Both the position numbers and the translations under genes were made by a program. The notes below the pieces were generated by a model. The model was not told where the DNA came from. It searched no databases and was given only the letters and a program-made list of their open reading frames with translations. DNA of 64,000 nt, taken from NCBI GenBank assembly GCA_012295275.1, contig CM022672.1, positions 16,763,166 to 16,827,165 of the forward strand. Reading direction: 5' to 3'. Shown one piece after another: positions 1 through 13,388 of this stretch (within the stretch, counting starts at the first letter, position 1; every line of letters starts with the position of its first letter). This stretch comes from Chrysomallon squamiferum (Eukaryota > Mollusca > Gastropoda > Neomphalida > Peltospiridae).

Positions 1-25
1 CTGCTTTATTTAACATCTGTGGTAT

Positions 26-310
26 GTGCTTACTCCTATATTCGTATAAAATAACTCTTGCTCCTGGTGGAAAAACAGTGGCCTCTCCATTTGCGTTTTT
101 CTTTTCTTTCATTATCTGTTTGTGCTTACTCCTATATTCGTATAAAATAACTCTTGCTGCTGGTGGAAAAACAGTAGCCTCTCCATTTGCGTTTTTCTTT
201 TCTTTCATTATCTGTTTGTGCTTACTCCTATATTCGTATAAAATAACTCTTGCTGCTGGTGGAAAAACAGTAGCCTCTCCATTTGCGTTTTTCTTTTCTT
301 TCATTATCTG
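26..310. repeat. 96-bp tandem repeat, three copies
   Basis: Three head-to-tail copies begin at about 26, 122 and 218, with an exact 96-bp period and only a few differences, so the duplication is recent. Because 96 is a multiple of three and one frame has no stop, the array translates as a repeated 32-residue hydrophobic unit (CLLLYSYKITLA...). I see no splice signals or other coding support and treat it as a non-coding minisatellite. Confidence 0.85.
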
Positions 311-448
311 CATGAACCTTTATGATATGTGTAAAATATTTCTTCCTTCCCTCTTTTTATGATTATCTCATTTTATTTTTGAAAAACTCGTTCCACGCAT
401 TTTTAAATTAATTTGTAAATCATGTAGTATTTTAAAACAAATACCTTT

Positions 449-522
449 TATATATATATATATATATATCCATTCAATATAGATAGATAGATAGACAGAT
501 AGATAGATAGATAGATAGATAT
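449..522. repeat. (TA)n followed by (GATA)n microsatellites
   Basis: A run of about 20 bp of TA is followed by about 40 bp of GATA with one GACA interruption. Confidence 0.95.
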
Positions 523-680
523 ACACACATACATAATAAAAATGCAATTAGGGAATTATTTATTACATTTGAAATCTGCTGATATAATTATTAATTCTTT
601 AATAATTTTACTAAATCTTTTTAACTTGAAATTTATCGAGTTTATTATCATTACATTCTTCTTCAAAATGGTGCTAAAAG

Positions 681-855
681 GTGGAAAAGAACTGCGCCGC
701 TCTTGTTGGGACTATACATTGTAAGACGCCTACAAACTCAGAAAAACTGGTAGTTCGAAATTCAAGAGAATCAGTGGCTCCTAATACAGAGTGTGTTACT
801 GTAGATGGCTGTTTTCTGTGCAAAGAAGGATCTTGGGTGACATCTTCTTGTCAAG
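681..855 (+). CDS. Orphan cysteine-rich exon, probably from an upstream extracellular-protein gene
   Basis: An open frame encodes a stretch with cysteines around CKTPTN, NTECVTVDGCFLCKEGSW and SSCQ. The ending C-x-EGSW-x4-C resembles the last part of a sushi/CCP domain. It ends in CAA G followed by GTATAT, a usable phase-1 donor at 856. The start is uncertain; the frame is open from 681. The next clear exon (1220) starts with a methionine and a signal peptide, so this exon more likely belongs to a gene ending here. A possible terminal exon begins after the AG at about 1031 and reaches TAG within about 35 bp in the right phase. I cannot name the protein. Confidence 0.3.
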
Positions 856-889
856 GTATATTTGTGTTATACAAAAACCAGTAGAGAAT

Positions 890-890
<1 letters not shown>

Positions 891-922
<32 letters not shown>

Positions 923-1082
923 AGAAAATAAGGCAAAACTAAATATTATAGAAGATGTTACTTAATCTTTTTGAATTATGTATTTTCTCTCTCTCTCTGC
1001 CAATAATTGTTATTCTTTTGCCCAACATACAGCAGCAGTGGTAGAAACAAAAGCAGAGACATAGAGTTGGGACACACGCACT

Positions 1083-1132
<50 letters not shown>
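891..1132. repeat. (TA)n and (GA)n microsatellites between the orphan exon and gene 1
   Basis: A TA run lies at about 892-920 and a GA run of about 45 bp at 1088-1132. The interval 856-1219 is otherwise AT-rich with no clear exon, apart from the weak terminal-exon candidate near 1032-1064. It should contain the promoter of the polydom-like gene, but I see no diagnostic element. Confidence 0.9.
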
Positions 1133-1135
<3 letters not shown>

Positions 1136-1219
1136 TTTAATATTAAGCTCTTCTTTCAGACTGATTGTCATTATATTGCTGTTATTATTATTATTTATTT
1201 ATTTATTTATTTAGAGAAT

Positions 1220-3027
1220 ATGCACCACCGTGAAAAACGTTTCCCTGGATGGATTATACCTGTCGTGGTTTTTATTGTTTGCGTTATAATTTGCAGAAGT
1301 AAGAAATATTAGAGAGGTTTTTTCTTGTTTGTTTTTTGGGTATTTTTTTTTTTTTTTTTTCATTTAATGAGTAATGAAAGGATATCATAAAATTATAAAG
1401 TAATTTTCATTTATTCAGTTTAAATAATAATAATTGATGATGATGATAATGTATCTATTCAAACTTATTTTTATTTAAGGCTTACCTCAACATTATTCAT
1501 TATTGCTATTAAAACTTCAGCAGAGGCTTCAATTTAGAAAGTAATGTCTATTTTTAGAACAGAAATTAACATGCTTTACAAACAGTTCGTATAATTATGC
1601 ATTTAATATGTAATTCGTCTCATTTAAAAATTAATTTCTGTATCCGTTTTAGATTAGAAATTAGAACGTTTTATACATAATAATCCTATAAACATTTTCA
1701 AATTATCTTTACGTTAAGTTTAATATAGAATACAAACTCATTACATTTTACAAATAATAATACATAAAATTTACAAATCACTGTTTTATCATAAATAACT
1801 TTTCCGTAGAGGAACCAGAATACGATCCACCACGTTTTACAAAATGTGAGTCTCCAGGGGCTTTATTCTACGCACCCAAGGGTGAAAGTGCGGCTGTTGT
1901 AAAGTGGCAAGAACCAAAGTATGAAGCTGGCTCTGAGAGAATTTCTTCGTAAGAAATATTTGAAATAAAAATTCTAATATAATGTAATGAAAAGTATAAA
2001 GCTGAATACCACAACAATACAACACAATACACTACAATACAATACAACACAATGTAAAATAATATCATATATCATATCATAGATGATATATGATATGATA
2101 TAACGTAACGTAACTCAACGCAACGTAATGTAATATAATATATGATAATATATGATATAATATAATAATACAACGTAAAGTTATAATAGTGCAATGGAAA
2201 CTAGAACAATATACGTATGGGTCATTCCGTGTCAAATCACCCAATGGGTTAAACCCGACCATCTCAGATTTTTATCAAACTTGATATACTTGGTACGACT
2301 GGGATCCCACAGCACCAAATATGAAATTTTAGCCCAATCGGACCAGTGGTGTGGGAGATATGGCCCACCGAATTTTGTAGGCCTACATGTATGCATACAT
2401 TTCACATAAATTTGAGAGAACTAGGTGTTTCTGATGCTTAACCTTCTCACCATCTGTTTCAAATGCTCACTGTATCCTTCATTCCCGGATATATTCTACT
2501 GTTCTCGTCACTTTCATAAAACTGGACTATTTCCTCCTTCAATTCATTTGACAGAACTTTCCCTTGTTTCTTATCAATTGCTTATTAATTTTCTTGTTTT
2601 TAAATCCCTGTTAATTATTATTGTCTAAACCAAACTAAGCCATTGCTTAATTAAATGGACCAGAAATATTGAAATCAGTTTTTCTTAGATCTTTAAGCTT
2701 TAGAAGGAATTATTCTTTCATTATATTTTATTTTCTTATTACTGTTTGTTTTTAAAAGCTATATTCAGTTTTTATAAGTGATTTTTTGTTTTTCTTCCAG
2801 GATTATTCCTACTCTTGTTAATGTACAGTATTTTATTATTGTTAGTTATTAGTTTATTTTTATTTTATTCAAATTGCAACTTAATTTTTTAAGGTTTTAT
2901 AAGAGAATTACTCTGTTCATCTTGGTTAATTGATAAATAATTGTTATTTATTGTTAGAAAGTTGTAGAAATATCTGAGAGAGGGAAGTTGGAGAGTTAAA
3001 TCTATAGGATAGGTGTATAATTTTAGC

Positions 3028-3074
<47 letters not shown>

Positions 3075-5383
3075 CAACAACAAAATACAACAATAATAAT
3101 AACAAAACTAATAATAACAACAATAACAATAGCAATAATTATAAAATAAAAAAATAAATAAAATAAAATTTTGAAAGATGTACTCATTTACATAGTCAGA
3201 TGCATATAGAAAGAAAGATCAATCGATAAACAGAGATAGTTCATTTATAAAATAAATGTCAGCTTCATCTTCTGAATGATGCTGTACAAGTTCAGGAACA
3301 TGTTGGAGGAAAGAGAAATTCAAGAAGTCTGAATCCTACCCAGAGCATGTGCAAATCTTGACTTTGTCACCCTTTACCATTGAAAGGACAATGAATGAAT
3401 TTGAAACAACGAATTACCGTATGAAAAAAAGCTGTGTGGTGAAGAAAGAGAAAGTGATTCTATCCCTCTGTGATAAGAAACAAGGGAAAGTTCTGACAAA
3501 TGAATTGAAGGAGGAAATAATCCAATTTTATGAAAGTGATGAGGACAGCAGAATATGTCCGGGAATGAAGGATACAGTGAGCATTTGAAACATTTCAGAT
3601 TTGGTGCTGTGGGATCCCAGTCAACAAGTATACCAAGTTTTATGAAAATCTGAGACGGTCGGGTTTAAATTTCTTTTTTTTTGGGGGGGAGTGTGATTTG
3701 ACATGGAATGACCCTATTATATTATATAATGTTATATAATATAACTTATAACATGAAATGCTATGTCATGATTTGGTATATGATATGATAGTAATAATAC
3801 TGCATAGCAATTATACTAGCTTAAAACAATTAATATATTTTAATTTTCCAATAAAATATTTTTCAAATATTGCTGAATTCTTATTTTACTTTTTTGCCCA
3901 GGCTGGAGATTGTTTCAAAGACAGGGAAATCTGGAAGTTACTTTAAAGCGGGTTATTACACAATAGTCTACCATCTTAAAGACAGCACACAAGCTACAGT
4001 CCCCTGCTCTTTTTCATTTCGAGTGAAAGGTAAATAAACACGAATAAATAATTTAAAACATTATTTACTGATATAAATTAGACAAAAGAAACAGAAACAC
4101 ATTCAGACTAACGTTTCATTCTTTCTTTATCTTTTTTACATTTTTTTTTTTTAACCTGTGTGTGTATGTGCATATGTATGTATAGATGTATGTGTTAGAC
4201 ATTATTTATATTTGTAAATATGTATGAATTTATATCAAACAAATACTACAACAGACAATATTTTCTGAATGTAGTGAATTATATATTATTTTAGTACGAA
4301 CATGTGCTTGGCCAGGCTGGCTGAAGAACGGAGAAATAAAATGCGGTGAAGGGAATATAAAATATGGAGATAAGTGTAGCATTCACTGTAATAAAGGATA
4401 CATGCTCAAAGGACATTCAGAAATAACTTGTCAAGCCAATGAAACTTTTGACTATAATTTACCGCAGTGTCAACGTAAGTATACTTATTCATCTCCTATT
4501 AATGATGAGCATTCTGTGCAATACTTGTAGGTTACTTTAAGAAAAAAAAAAGAAAAAAAATAGAATAAAAAATAATAATAATAATAATAATAATCAGTAC
4601 AAAAAAAACAACAACAGTATTATCCAAAAATATTAGTTTTTCTTCACCTATCTTTGTTAACTTTTTAGCAAAATATTTACTTTGAAAAATATATTATTAT
4701 TATTATTATTATTATTATTGTGCTGTTATTACTGATATTATTATATTTTCTAACTGTTGTATTAGTTCTTGTGAAAGGCATAGCTTTTTAAAAATAAATA
4801 CCAGTAATTTACAAACTGATTTTTCCTATAGCAAAATCGTGTCCTGCTTTGGAAAAGCCGAATTATTCAAATGGTTTTACGTGTACAGATGGGTACAAGT
4901 TAAACAGTATCTGCACACTGAAATGTAAATCGGATTTAGGATTTACTTCATCTCCAGCAAGGACAATCTGCCAGGCCTCACAAAAATGGCGTTTACCATA
5001 TCCACGATGTTTAGGTATATTTATATAACTGGTTATAAATAGATGACTATAAAGCTTTATAAACCAAATTTTAAAAAGGATAAATAAGTAAATAAATAAA
5101 TAAATAAATAATCTTCTTAATAATTGTTAATTTCAACGTCTAGGATTTTACATTCTTTTTGAATAAATACATTTTCAGGAATTATATGGACATTACAATA
5201 ACACACACACACACACACACACACATTTTAATCTTAAATCTATACTACATACAATATTAATATAAGAAAATAGAAATATATCGTATTATTATCTATGTTA
5301 TCTTAATATTCAGGGGTGAAAAAAAAGTATACGGACGTATGTACGTATGTGTGTATGTTTATTAATGCATTGTTGTGTGTGTG

Positions 5384-5465
<82 letters not shown>

Positions 5466-8400
5466 TATGGTCATCTCACACATATATATATATATATATA
5501 ATTGTATGTATGTATGTAAGTATGTGTCTATTCGTATTTTAATTTCAGACACTGTGAGTCCTGTATTCATAAACTGTCCATCAAAAACAGTTGAAGCTAA
5601 TGCTGAAAAAGGAAAAACAACAGCTGTTGTTACGTGGGATCCTCTAAAGGCGACTGACCAACTCTGGAAATGTGACAGTGTTACAAACTAATGGATTACA
5701 GCCTGGACAGATATTCAGTGAAGGCAGCAACATGATACAGTACACAGCCACCGATCCAACAGGAAACAAAGCTTTCTGCACTTACGCAATTAACGTGAAT
5801 AGTAAGCATTGTTTCTGATGATTTTTATTTGGAAATGCTTTATACGTAAACCATTGCTGGGAATGATTTAGATAATGTTGTGCAGTGAAAATATATTTTA
5901 CATAACAATAATTATACATTTATGTCATAATTATACATTTATCTTTTACAATATTGTAGCACTGACATGTAAACTGCCCAAGTTTGATGATGATGATCTG
6001 GTATTTGACTGTGCTCAAGGATACCGGTATGGGTCTCAGTGTTCTGTTTCCTGTAAGAATGGTCTCCCTTTGAACGGAACTAACACGATCGTCTGCGAAA
6101 AAGATGATTCGCTTTCGCCAGTCACCTACTGGGATCTTGGAGGTGGAAATAAACCACATTGCATTAGTAAGCTGTTACGAGTAGTAATACTGATATCAGA
6201 CCACATATCCAACTACAAGGAAAGAAAAGAAATTAACAAACAACCGGGTTTAGAAGTACACGAAATTCTAATAACTTTAGCAGCAATAGTAAAATTTGCT
6301 CACTAATGATAAAAGTAAAATACTAATAATTACTAATGTAAAAAAAATTATTACTTTTGTTCTTGTTGTTTTGTTGATAAATTCTAATTATTGTGTTTAT
6401 TTAGAACGACCGTGCAAAGCACTGACGGCTCCAAAACATGGAGCTTTAGCTTGTGACACAAACATGGGAGGAACGTTTTGCTCTATGTCCTGTGAGAAGA
6501 GCTGGGATATTCCTCGCACTGCTATAGCTGTTAGTATGTACACGTGTGGCTGGTCCACTGGCATGTGGAAGCCAACATCCATTGTTCCTGACTGCACGGG
6601 TAAGTGTATTTTTTTAAATAAACAAAATTATTTTTAAAAAAGAAAGAGGGGGCCAAAAATGTCAGATTCCCAAATGTATAGTGTGTTTTGACCATTTGAT
6701 TTTTTGTTTCTTTGTTTTGTTTATTCATTTATTTTGTTGTTAGTGTATTTATTTATTTATTTGTCTTTTGTTTTAATTTCCTTTCCATGCTACCTTAGTC
6801 CCTTTTTTCTTAATATTATGTTTTATAATTCAGTGTTTGTTTTTAATTTTCATTCACATTACATATCTTACTATATTTTCTCTGTATTTCTTTTTTATTT
6901 TGTTTTATTTATAAAAAAAAAAAATTTTCATTTATTCATGAATTTTATTTTTTTTATTTTTATTTTTTTCCTTTGAAATAATGAAATGAGCGTAAACTTT
7001 ATTGGAATATATATTTTTTTTAAACTCCATCACAACAATGTTAGCAATGATATCTTAATATAAATATTTTGCACAATATTTTTTGCTCACCAGAGACTGA
7101 TCTTTTTATATACAGTATTCCCTCGCTATTCGCAAGGGGTTACGTTCTTTACCCCCCCGCGAATAGCGAAAAACCGCGAATATTGGATGCAGTTTTAAAA
7201 CGTCTATTATGAGATTATATACGGAACTAAATGCTTCCCAAACACTTTCTAAAGACACTCTTACTCATTAATACAGTAATAATGTAGTAATATTGCATGC
7301 AGTTATGTATTTCACTAATGTAGTAATGATAATGTAAACACATTTTAATTTTGTACTGAAACAGTATTTTAATCAGAAAGAAACGTAAGTACAGGAGGAC
7401 AGTAACACTGCATAGCATAGTTACCCGTACTGTATTACTGTACCATAAAGTCATTTTCTATGCGTACACATATGTATTAGAATTGACAGAAAGTGGAACA
7501 AATTTAAAGGCAAACAGACAGATAAATACAGTACGCACAGTTCAGGTAATAATAATACAATTCAGTAATAATATGCAATTAAAAACATTATTAATACACG
7601 GTCACAAAAAATATGCACTGTACATACAGTGTATGCATTTATAAAAAAATACATACTGTATTGCAATAATAATTGAAAAAATTTGATATTGTTTGTGCTG
7701 TCACCAATAATGAATGATAATAAAATGATGATGAAATTTGCAGTGCCATACGATGATGATGATAACGCTAATGTACAGTATGGCACAGCTTAGCTGCTGC
7801 TTTACAGCACTTTATGTAATTATTCCTACTCTTCAGGCACTTACGTCTCTATGACCTACAAAAACCTGTTTTACCGAGCATTTGTTTTTGTGACGTTATG
7901 ACGCTAGCCTGGTATACCAGCATACGATGCGATAGGGTTAAGAGCCTAACCCGTGAATATGCGGGGCCGCGAATGGGGAACCGCGAACAGGTGAGGGTAT
8001 ACTGTATATCTTTCCACCTGTCATTGACAGGCTAGTCACAGGCTAGTCACAGTGGACTGGAATGGAAAAAAAATAATTGTGTATTGATTAAGATCTATCA
8101 CTTTTCTACACTATTACCTCATAGTTATAGGCTACTCATTCAAACACAACAAATAAATAAATAAATAATAAAAGCTTAGTCTTTTCCAGTTCCAGAGCAG
8201 TGTTTTCCAAGGCACCATCCCTGTGATTGATGAACTACAAAAATGTTTGTCTGGCAGGTTGTGTGTGTGTGTGAGAGAGAGAGAGACAGAGAGACTATAT
8301 ATTAATCGGTGCTTGAACTAGTATTGTCAAAAAATGAAACAAGTTTCAAGGTTATAAGCATCAACAAGAAATATTTAGTTGACAACCAGTGTGTTTTATT

Positions 8401-11400
8401 GACACATTTTTTTTTTTTTTTAAATTAGACAATACAGCTAAAATATTGTGCAACTCAATCACTGTATTAATAACATTCATGTATTTACAATTCTTTCAGC
8501 AAAGCATGTAGCAAGTCGATTGCGCTTGAAGTCTCAACTCTACTACTATTCTGGAGATTGCTCCTCTCCAGATACACTGGCAGAAATCAAGCAGAAGTTT
8601 GTAGGAATTATGAATGAGTCTGGCATCTGGACAGATGGTTGTCCATGCACTGTGGAAGATGTCAGTGTCATCTGTGGTGAAGCCAAAAAGAGAAGAAAAA
8701 GAAGTGCTGACACATACGAATATTCACAGGTACCTTACACAAGCTACTTTTATTTAATGTCATTTGCTATTTAATTAATTATCCAATGTTATTGGCTGTT
8801 GTAATTATGTAATGTCATTAACTACTTGGACCATCTAACATTGTTATTAGCCATTTAAATTATCTAATGTCAGAAACACACACACATATCAGTAGACAGA
8901 TAAATAATATATTTGTTTTTAAATATATATAATGAGTCTTCATTTATTATTTTCTTCAACCCAGATTAAAAAGAGATCTGTACCAGCAGCCATAATAACG
9001 TGGTACTGGACTGTCCCAATTGAGAATGGAAACATCTTAGCAGCAGATGAACATCTGTTGGCACGAGCAGACAAAATGTTTAACCTAGTGAAAAATAATC
9101 AGCTCAATATTAGTGTGGAAAGTTTTAAAATCAGACCGGACTCCTATGGATATGATGAATCAAATCCTGACTGTCCTCCTGGATATCTAGGAGTCTTCAG
9201 AACAGGAACATGCTGTAAGTAATAATTGATAAAGTAGCTACAAAACTAAATAAATATTCTAATAAATAATGTTACAATTAATAATACAGTGGTACCTTGG
9301 CGTACAAGTTTAATTCGTTCAGTGACTGAGCTTGTAATTCAATTTGCTCATATATCAAATCAGTTTTCCCAACTGAACTTAACTGAAATACCATTAATCT
9401 GTTCCATCCCCCCCAAAACCACCCCATTTGTTTTGTAATGTGTTTTCAAGTAAGAAAAATGTATTTATAAATGAGAAATACTGTATAAAAACAAAATAAA
9501 AGAGAATGCAAAAAAATAAATTGTTTTGTAAAGTGTATTTTTCTTGGAGATCTGACAGATTGTGTTAATGCCTTTGGCTGATGTTACAGCCTTTATTGAC
9601 TCCTGCTTCAGTATGGTACATATTTGTACTATGCTTCTACTGCCTAGCCATGTCAACTACATGCACACTTCACTCAAGTTTCTTTACGATTTCATGCTTT
9701 AATTTAATGGACATCATCCACTTCTTCTTCTCATCACTGTCCTTTGCACTCACTTTCTTATCATCAATAGTCAAAACAAATTTGGCTAGATACTGTACAA
9801 AATGCGAGCACAACACAACAGAGATACTTCCATAGTAATCATGTGAAGTAAACAAGTGAGACGCAGGATGCTGGGTGGATGTTGAGTTGTTCAAGCTCGC
9901 TTGTATCTCAGATTTTGGCTCACAACTCAAAGCAAAAAATCTACCAAGCAACTGCTCATAGCTCAGAAAACTTGCAAGTTGAGCTACACTGTTTAATCTA
10001 AAAGTGAATACTGTAATAAATAAATGTAATAAATAATAATACAGCTTCAAAACAGAATATTTTAAATATTGTAGCTGAATATTCTAATTAATAAATGTAA
10101 TAATTAATAAAATAACTACTGAAACTGAATATTCTAACAAATAAATGTAATAATTAATACTGTATCTACCTAAACCGAATTTTCAATATATGTGATTATA
10201 CTTAACAATATAGCTACTAAAACTGAACTTTATAAAAGGTGAATGTAATAATTAATAATATAGCTAAAACTGAACATTGTAATTAATAAATTAAGTAATT
10301 AAAAATGTTGATATTAAAACTGGCCTTTGTGTTAAATATATGTAAAAATAAATAATATAATAACTGAAAGTGAACATTGTCATAAATAAATGTAACAACT
10401 GTTCGTGTAGATAAAACTAAATATCCTTATAAATAAGTGTATAATTAATAATAAGCTGCTCAAACTGACTGTTCTAATAGATATATGTAATAACTGGTTT
10501 TCTATTTAATAATAAATATAATAGAAGACATGTTCAAGAATTTTGAATTATTTTCATTTAAACAGCTCCGTGTCCTACTGGTACAATGTACAATGCCTCA
10601 ATTGATGACTGTGCTGCCTGTACTCCTGGGACATATCAAGACATTGAAGGTCAGTTTCAGTGTAAATCCTGCCCAGCTGGTACAAAAACAATAAGTGAAG
10701 GGGCTAGATCGAAGGACAAATGTATTGGTAAGTTTATAAATGACTGTCTGTTACTAATTAGCAATTATTTTAAGATACCTCATCATATTTAATCATCAGT
10801 TGGTTATTCATATGTTTTCTTGTATAATCATAACATAAGAGTTGCAATATAGGTGATATAAAAATCTGGATAATGATAATTTGTCAGTTTGGATAATGCT
10901 ATAAAAAGTTTTAGATAATTATAATATAAAAGATTGGATAACAATGGTATAAACATTTGGATAATGATTATGTGATATATAGATAAAGATGATATATTTT
11001 CTTGGATAATGGTCATTTAAAAATGAAAATCATCTATCACTACTCTAGAGTCTAATCTTACCAAATAGGAAAAACTGACTGTTTACTTGCCCTTTTCAAA
11101 TAGAGGAAACACACATATAAAAACTAGAGGCAACACTCAGGAGGATTAATCCTACAAACTATTTTCTAATTATCTGTTTATCTTGCAAATACATTAACAG
11201 TGTTAAGGATTAGTCTTTAAAATATTTATAACTATTATCATTTCAAATGTATAAATTATCAGAGATAAACATAAAATCATAATATGATGATTTTTATATT
11301 ATATTTTACAGACTGTATTGACAACTTATTAGTTTGAAACTGTATAATTATAAATGTGTCAGATTTTCTTTTTATCTCTTTAATATTACTTTATTATTAT

Positions 11401-13357
11401 TATTATTTTATTTTTTATTTTTTGAGGTTTTCTTTATTTGCTTTTGGTGTTTTATTATTATGATTATTATTATTATTATATATTTTGTTTTTAATATAAT
11501 TATCATTTTATTATTAAAAACAGTAAAAATGTTTTCAACACACATACACACATACAATCATACAATCATCATACAAACTTACTGTTTATTATTTCTATTT
11601 TTATTTAAAGAATTATGTCCAGCTGGGTATTTTTCTGAGAGTGGTTCTGTGCCCTGTGATGCTTGTCCTGTTGGGAAATTTCAGCCAGGCACTGGATCAA
11701 CAACATGTTTGTCATGTGAACCAGGCACTACAACATCAGGCACTAACACAACTACTGCAAGTGCTTGTCAAGGTATGAATAATTTTGTTTCTAAGTTTAT
11801 CTGGTTCAAAATATTATAGTTTGCATAAAATACAAGATTGATAATGCAAATCCAAAATATTAATATAGTATAAATATTATGACTTTATATTAATCTTTCT
11901 AGCCAGTTAATGATATTGTGTTTCTGTTTGTTTTCTTTTATTATTAAGCATATCTGAATATAAAAAATAAAAAATTTCAAGGATTAATATCTCAGCAAAA
12001 TTTCTGTTGATTCACATAATTTTGTTTTCAGCATGAACAGGTGAATATTTAGCTAGCAGGCAAAAAAAAATGTTTTTCAATATTAGATACATTTAAACTA
12101 ATGAAAAGCAAAATATATTATTTTTAATTGAACTGTTTAAGAGCATAAAACCATGTTGTCATTCTGGATCAAACAGAAGAACACATCGAAGAACTGAAAA
12201 CTGAATTATTAACTATCTCTATTACTGATGGCAGTTTTCTCTGATGATCATGAGGTTGTTTGATATGTTGTTGGTGATGTGATGAACAGTAGTAGACTGC
12301 TAAAATAACAACCACTAAACAAACCATGCGCTCTTCTAGAAACAGAAATATATTATTGTGGATATATTTTCTGAAAATGTGAAAAAAAAATTCATTGTTA
12401 CACTCTTATACTTACATTGAGATTTATTTATGCATTGCTGTGATTATTAATTTGTTTTCTCTCAAGCATTTGATGTGATCATCGAAGGCCCAACAGTGGT
12501 ATCATCAAAAAGTGTTTTTAATCAGAACATCAGTGATTTGACTCTGTCAATGTGGCTGGCAACTGGATCTGCTAATGGAAGTTTTGGAATCAAGCAACCA
12601 GATGGAACCATTCCACTTCAATTGACATTTGGGTCAACATTGACACTCAATCTGTTAGGGTAAGCATATACAGAAATATGTTAATGTGACATTAATGGAT
12701 ATTCTATGTCAAACAAGGTGCTACTATATGTATGTATGTATGTATGTGTATACATACATCAATACATACATACATACATACATACATACAGATATAATAG
12801 ATGAAAATAATAAAGGAAAAAATGGATTGTACATCAACTTAACAACTGGATATGTTAAGTGTGTTTTATTTATTTTGTTTTGTTTTGTTTTATTTGTGAA
12901 TTACGAAGTTTTCCAGACCAGAAGAGGTCACATACTAATAAATCATGCATCCCTAAGCAAATAAATATACAACTCCCACTGCTAAAAACTTAAACAGATA
13001 TTAAATTCATAAGTGGTACATCTTAATTAGTACAGGATACTTCAGTAAAATCAGATTATTAATTCAAAAAATATAAATATAAATTAATGAATTTAAGATG
13101 TCTGGTCCTAATTTCATCTGATACTGAAACATCTACTGAAAAATCAGTACTAGTTGAACTGTCTACTTTTTATATATTTTTGTATTTTTTTGTTTATTTT
13201 CTTATTATTATTAATTTTTTGTTTTCTTCTTCTGTGTCAAACAAAGTGCTTACACATACATACATACATACATACATACATACATACATACATACATCTG
13301 TACTAGTCACAACAACTATCTACTTTTTATTTTTTATTTTATTTCTTTGTTCACTTT

Positions 13358-13388
<31 letters not shown>

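Larger units (their letters stand above)
1220..4029 (+). other. Gene 1 exons 1-3: signal peptide and first HYR domain
   Basis: Exon 1 (1220-1298) gives ATG, a basic n-region (HHREKR) and a hydrophobic core ([13 protein letters not shown]), a good signal peptide, and this decided the start. Exons 2 (1810-1948) and 3 (3902-4029) form a hyalin-repeat (HYR) domain of about 85 residues: [11 protein letters not shown], then AAVVKWQEP, and finally [12 protein letters not shown] ... CSFSFRV, the usual strand-and-cysteine pattern. Junction phases are 1, then 2, then 1. The 1.95-kb intron between exons 2 and 3 holds a 1,496-bp transposon remnant. Confidence 0.85.

Noticed and set aside
2889-3135. Poly-Leu and poly-Ile open frames on the minus strand
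   Set aside because: They arise from (AAT)n inside the transposon remnant.
5316-5691. Long Arg-Glu and Ser-Leu open frames across the AG repeat
   Set aside because: They are produced by the (AG)n microsatellite; only the part after 5549 is a real exon.
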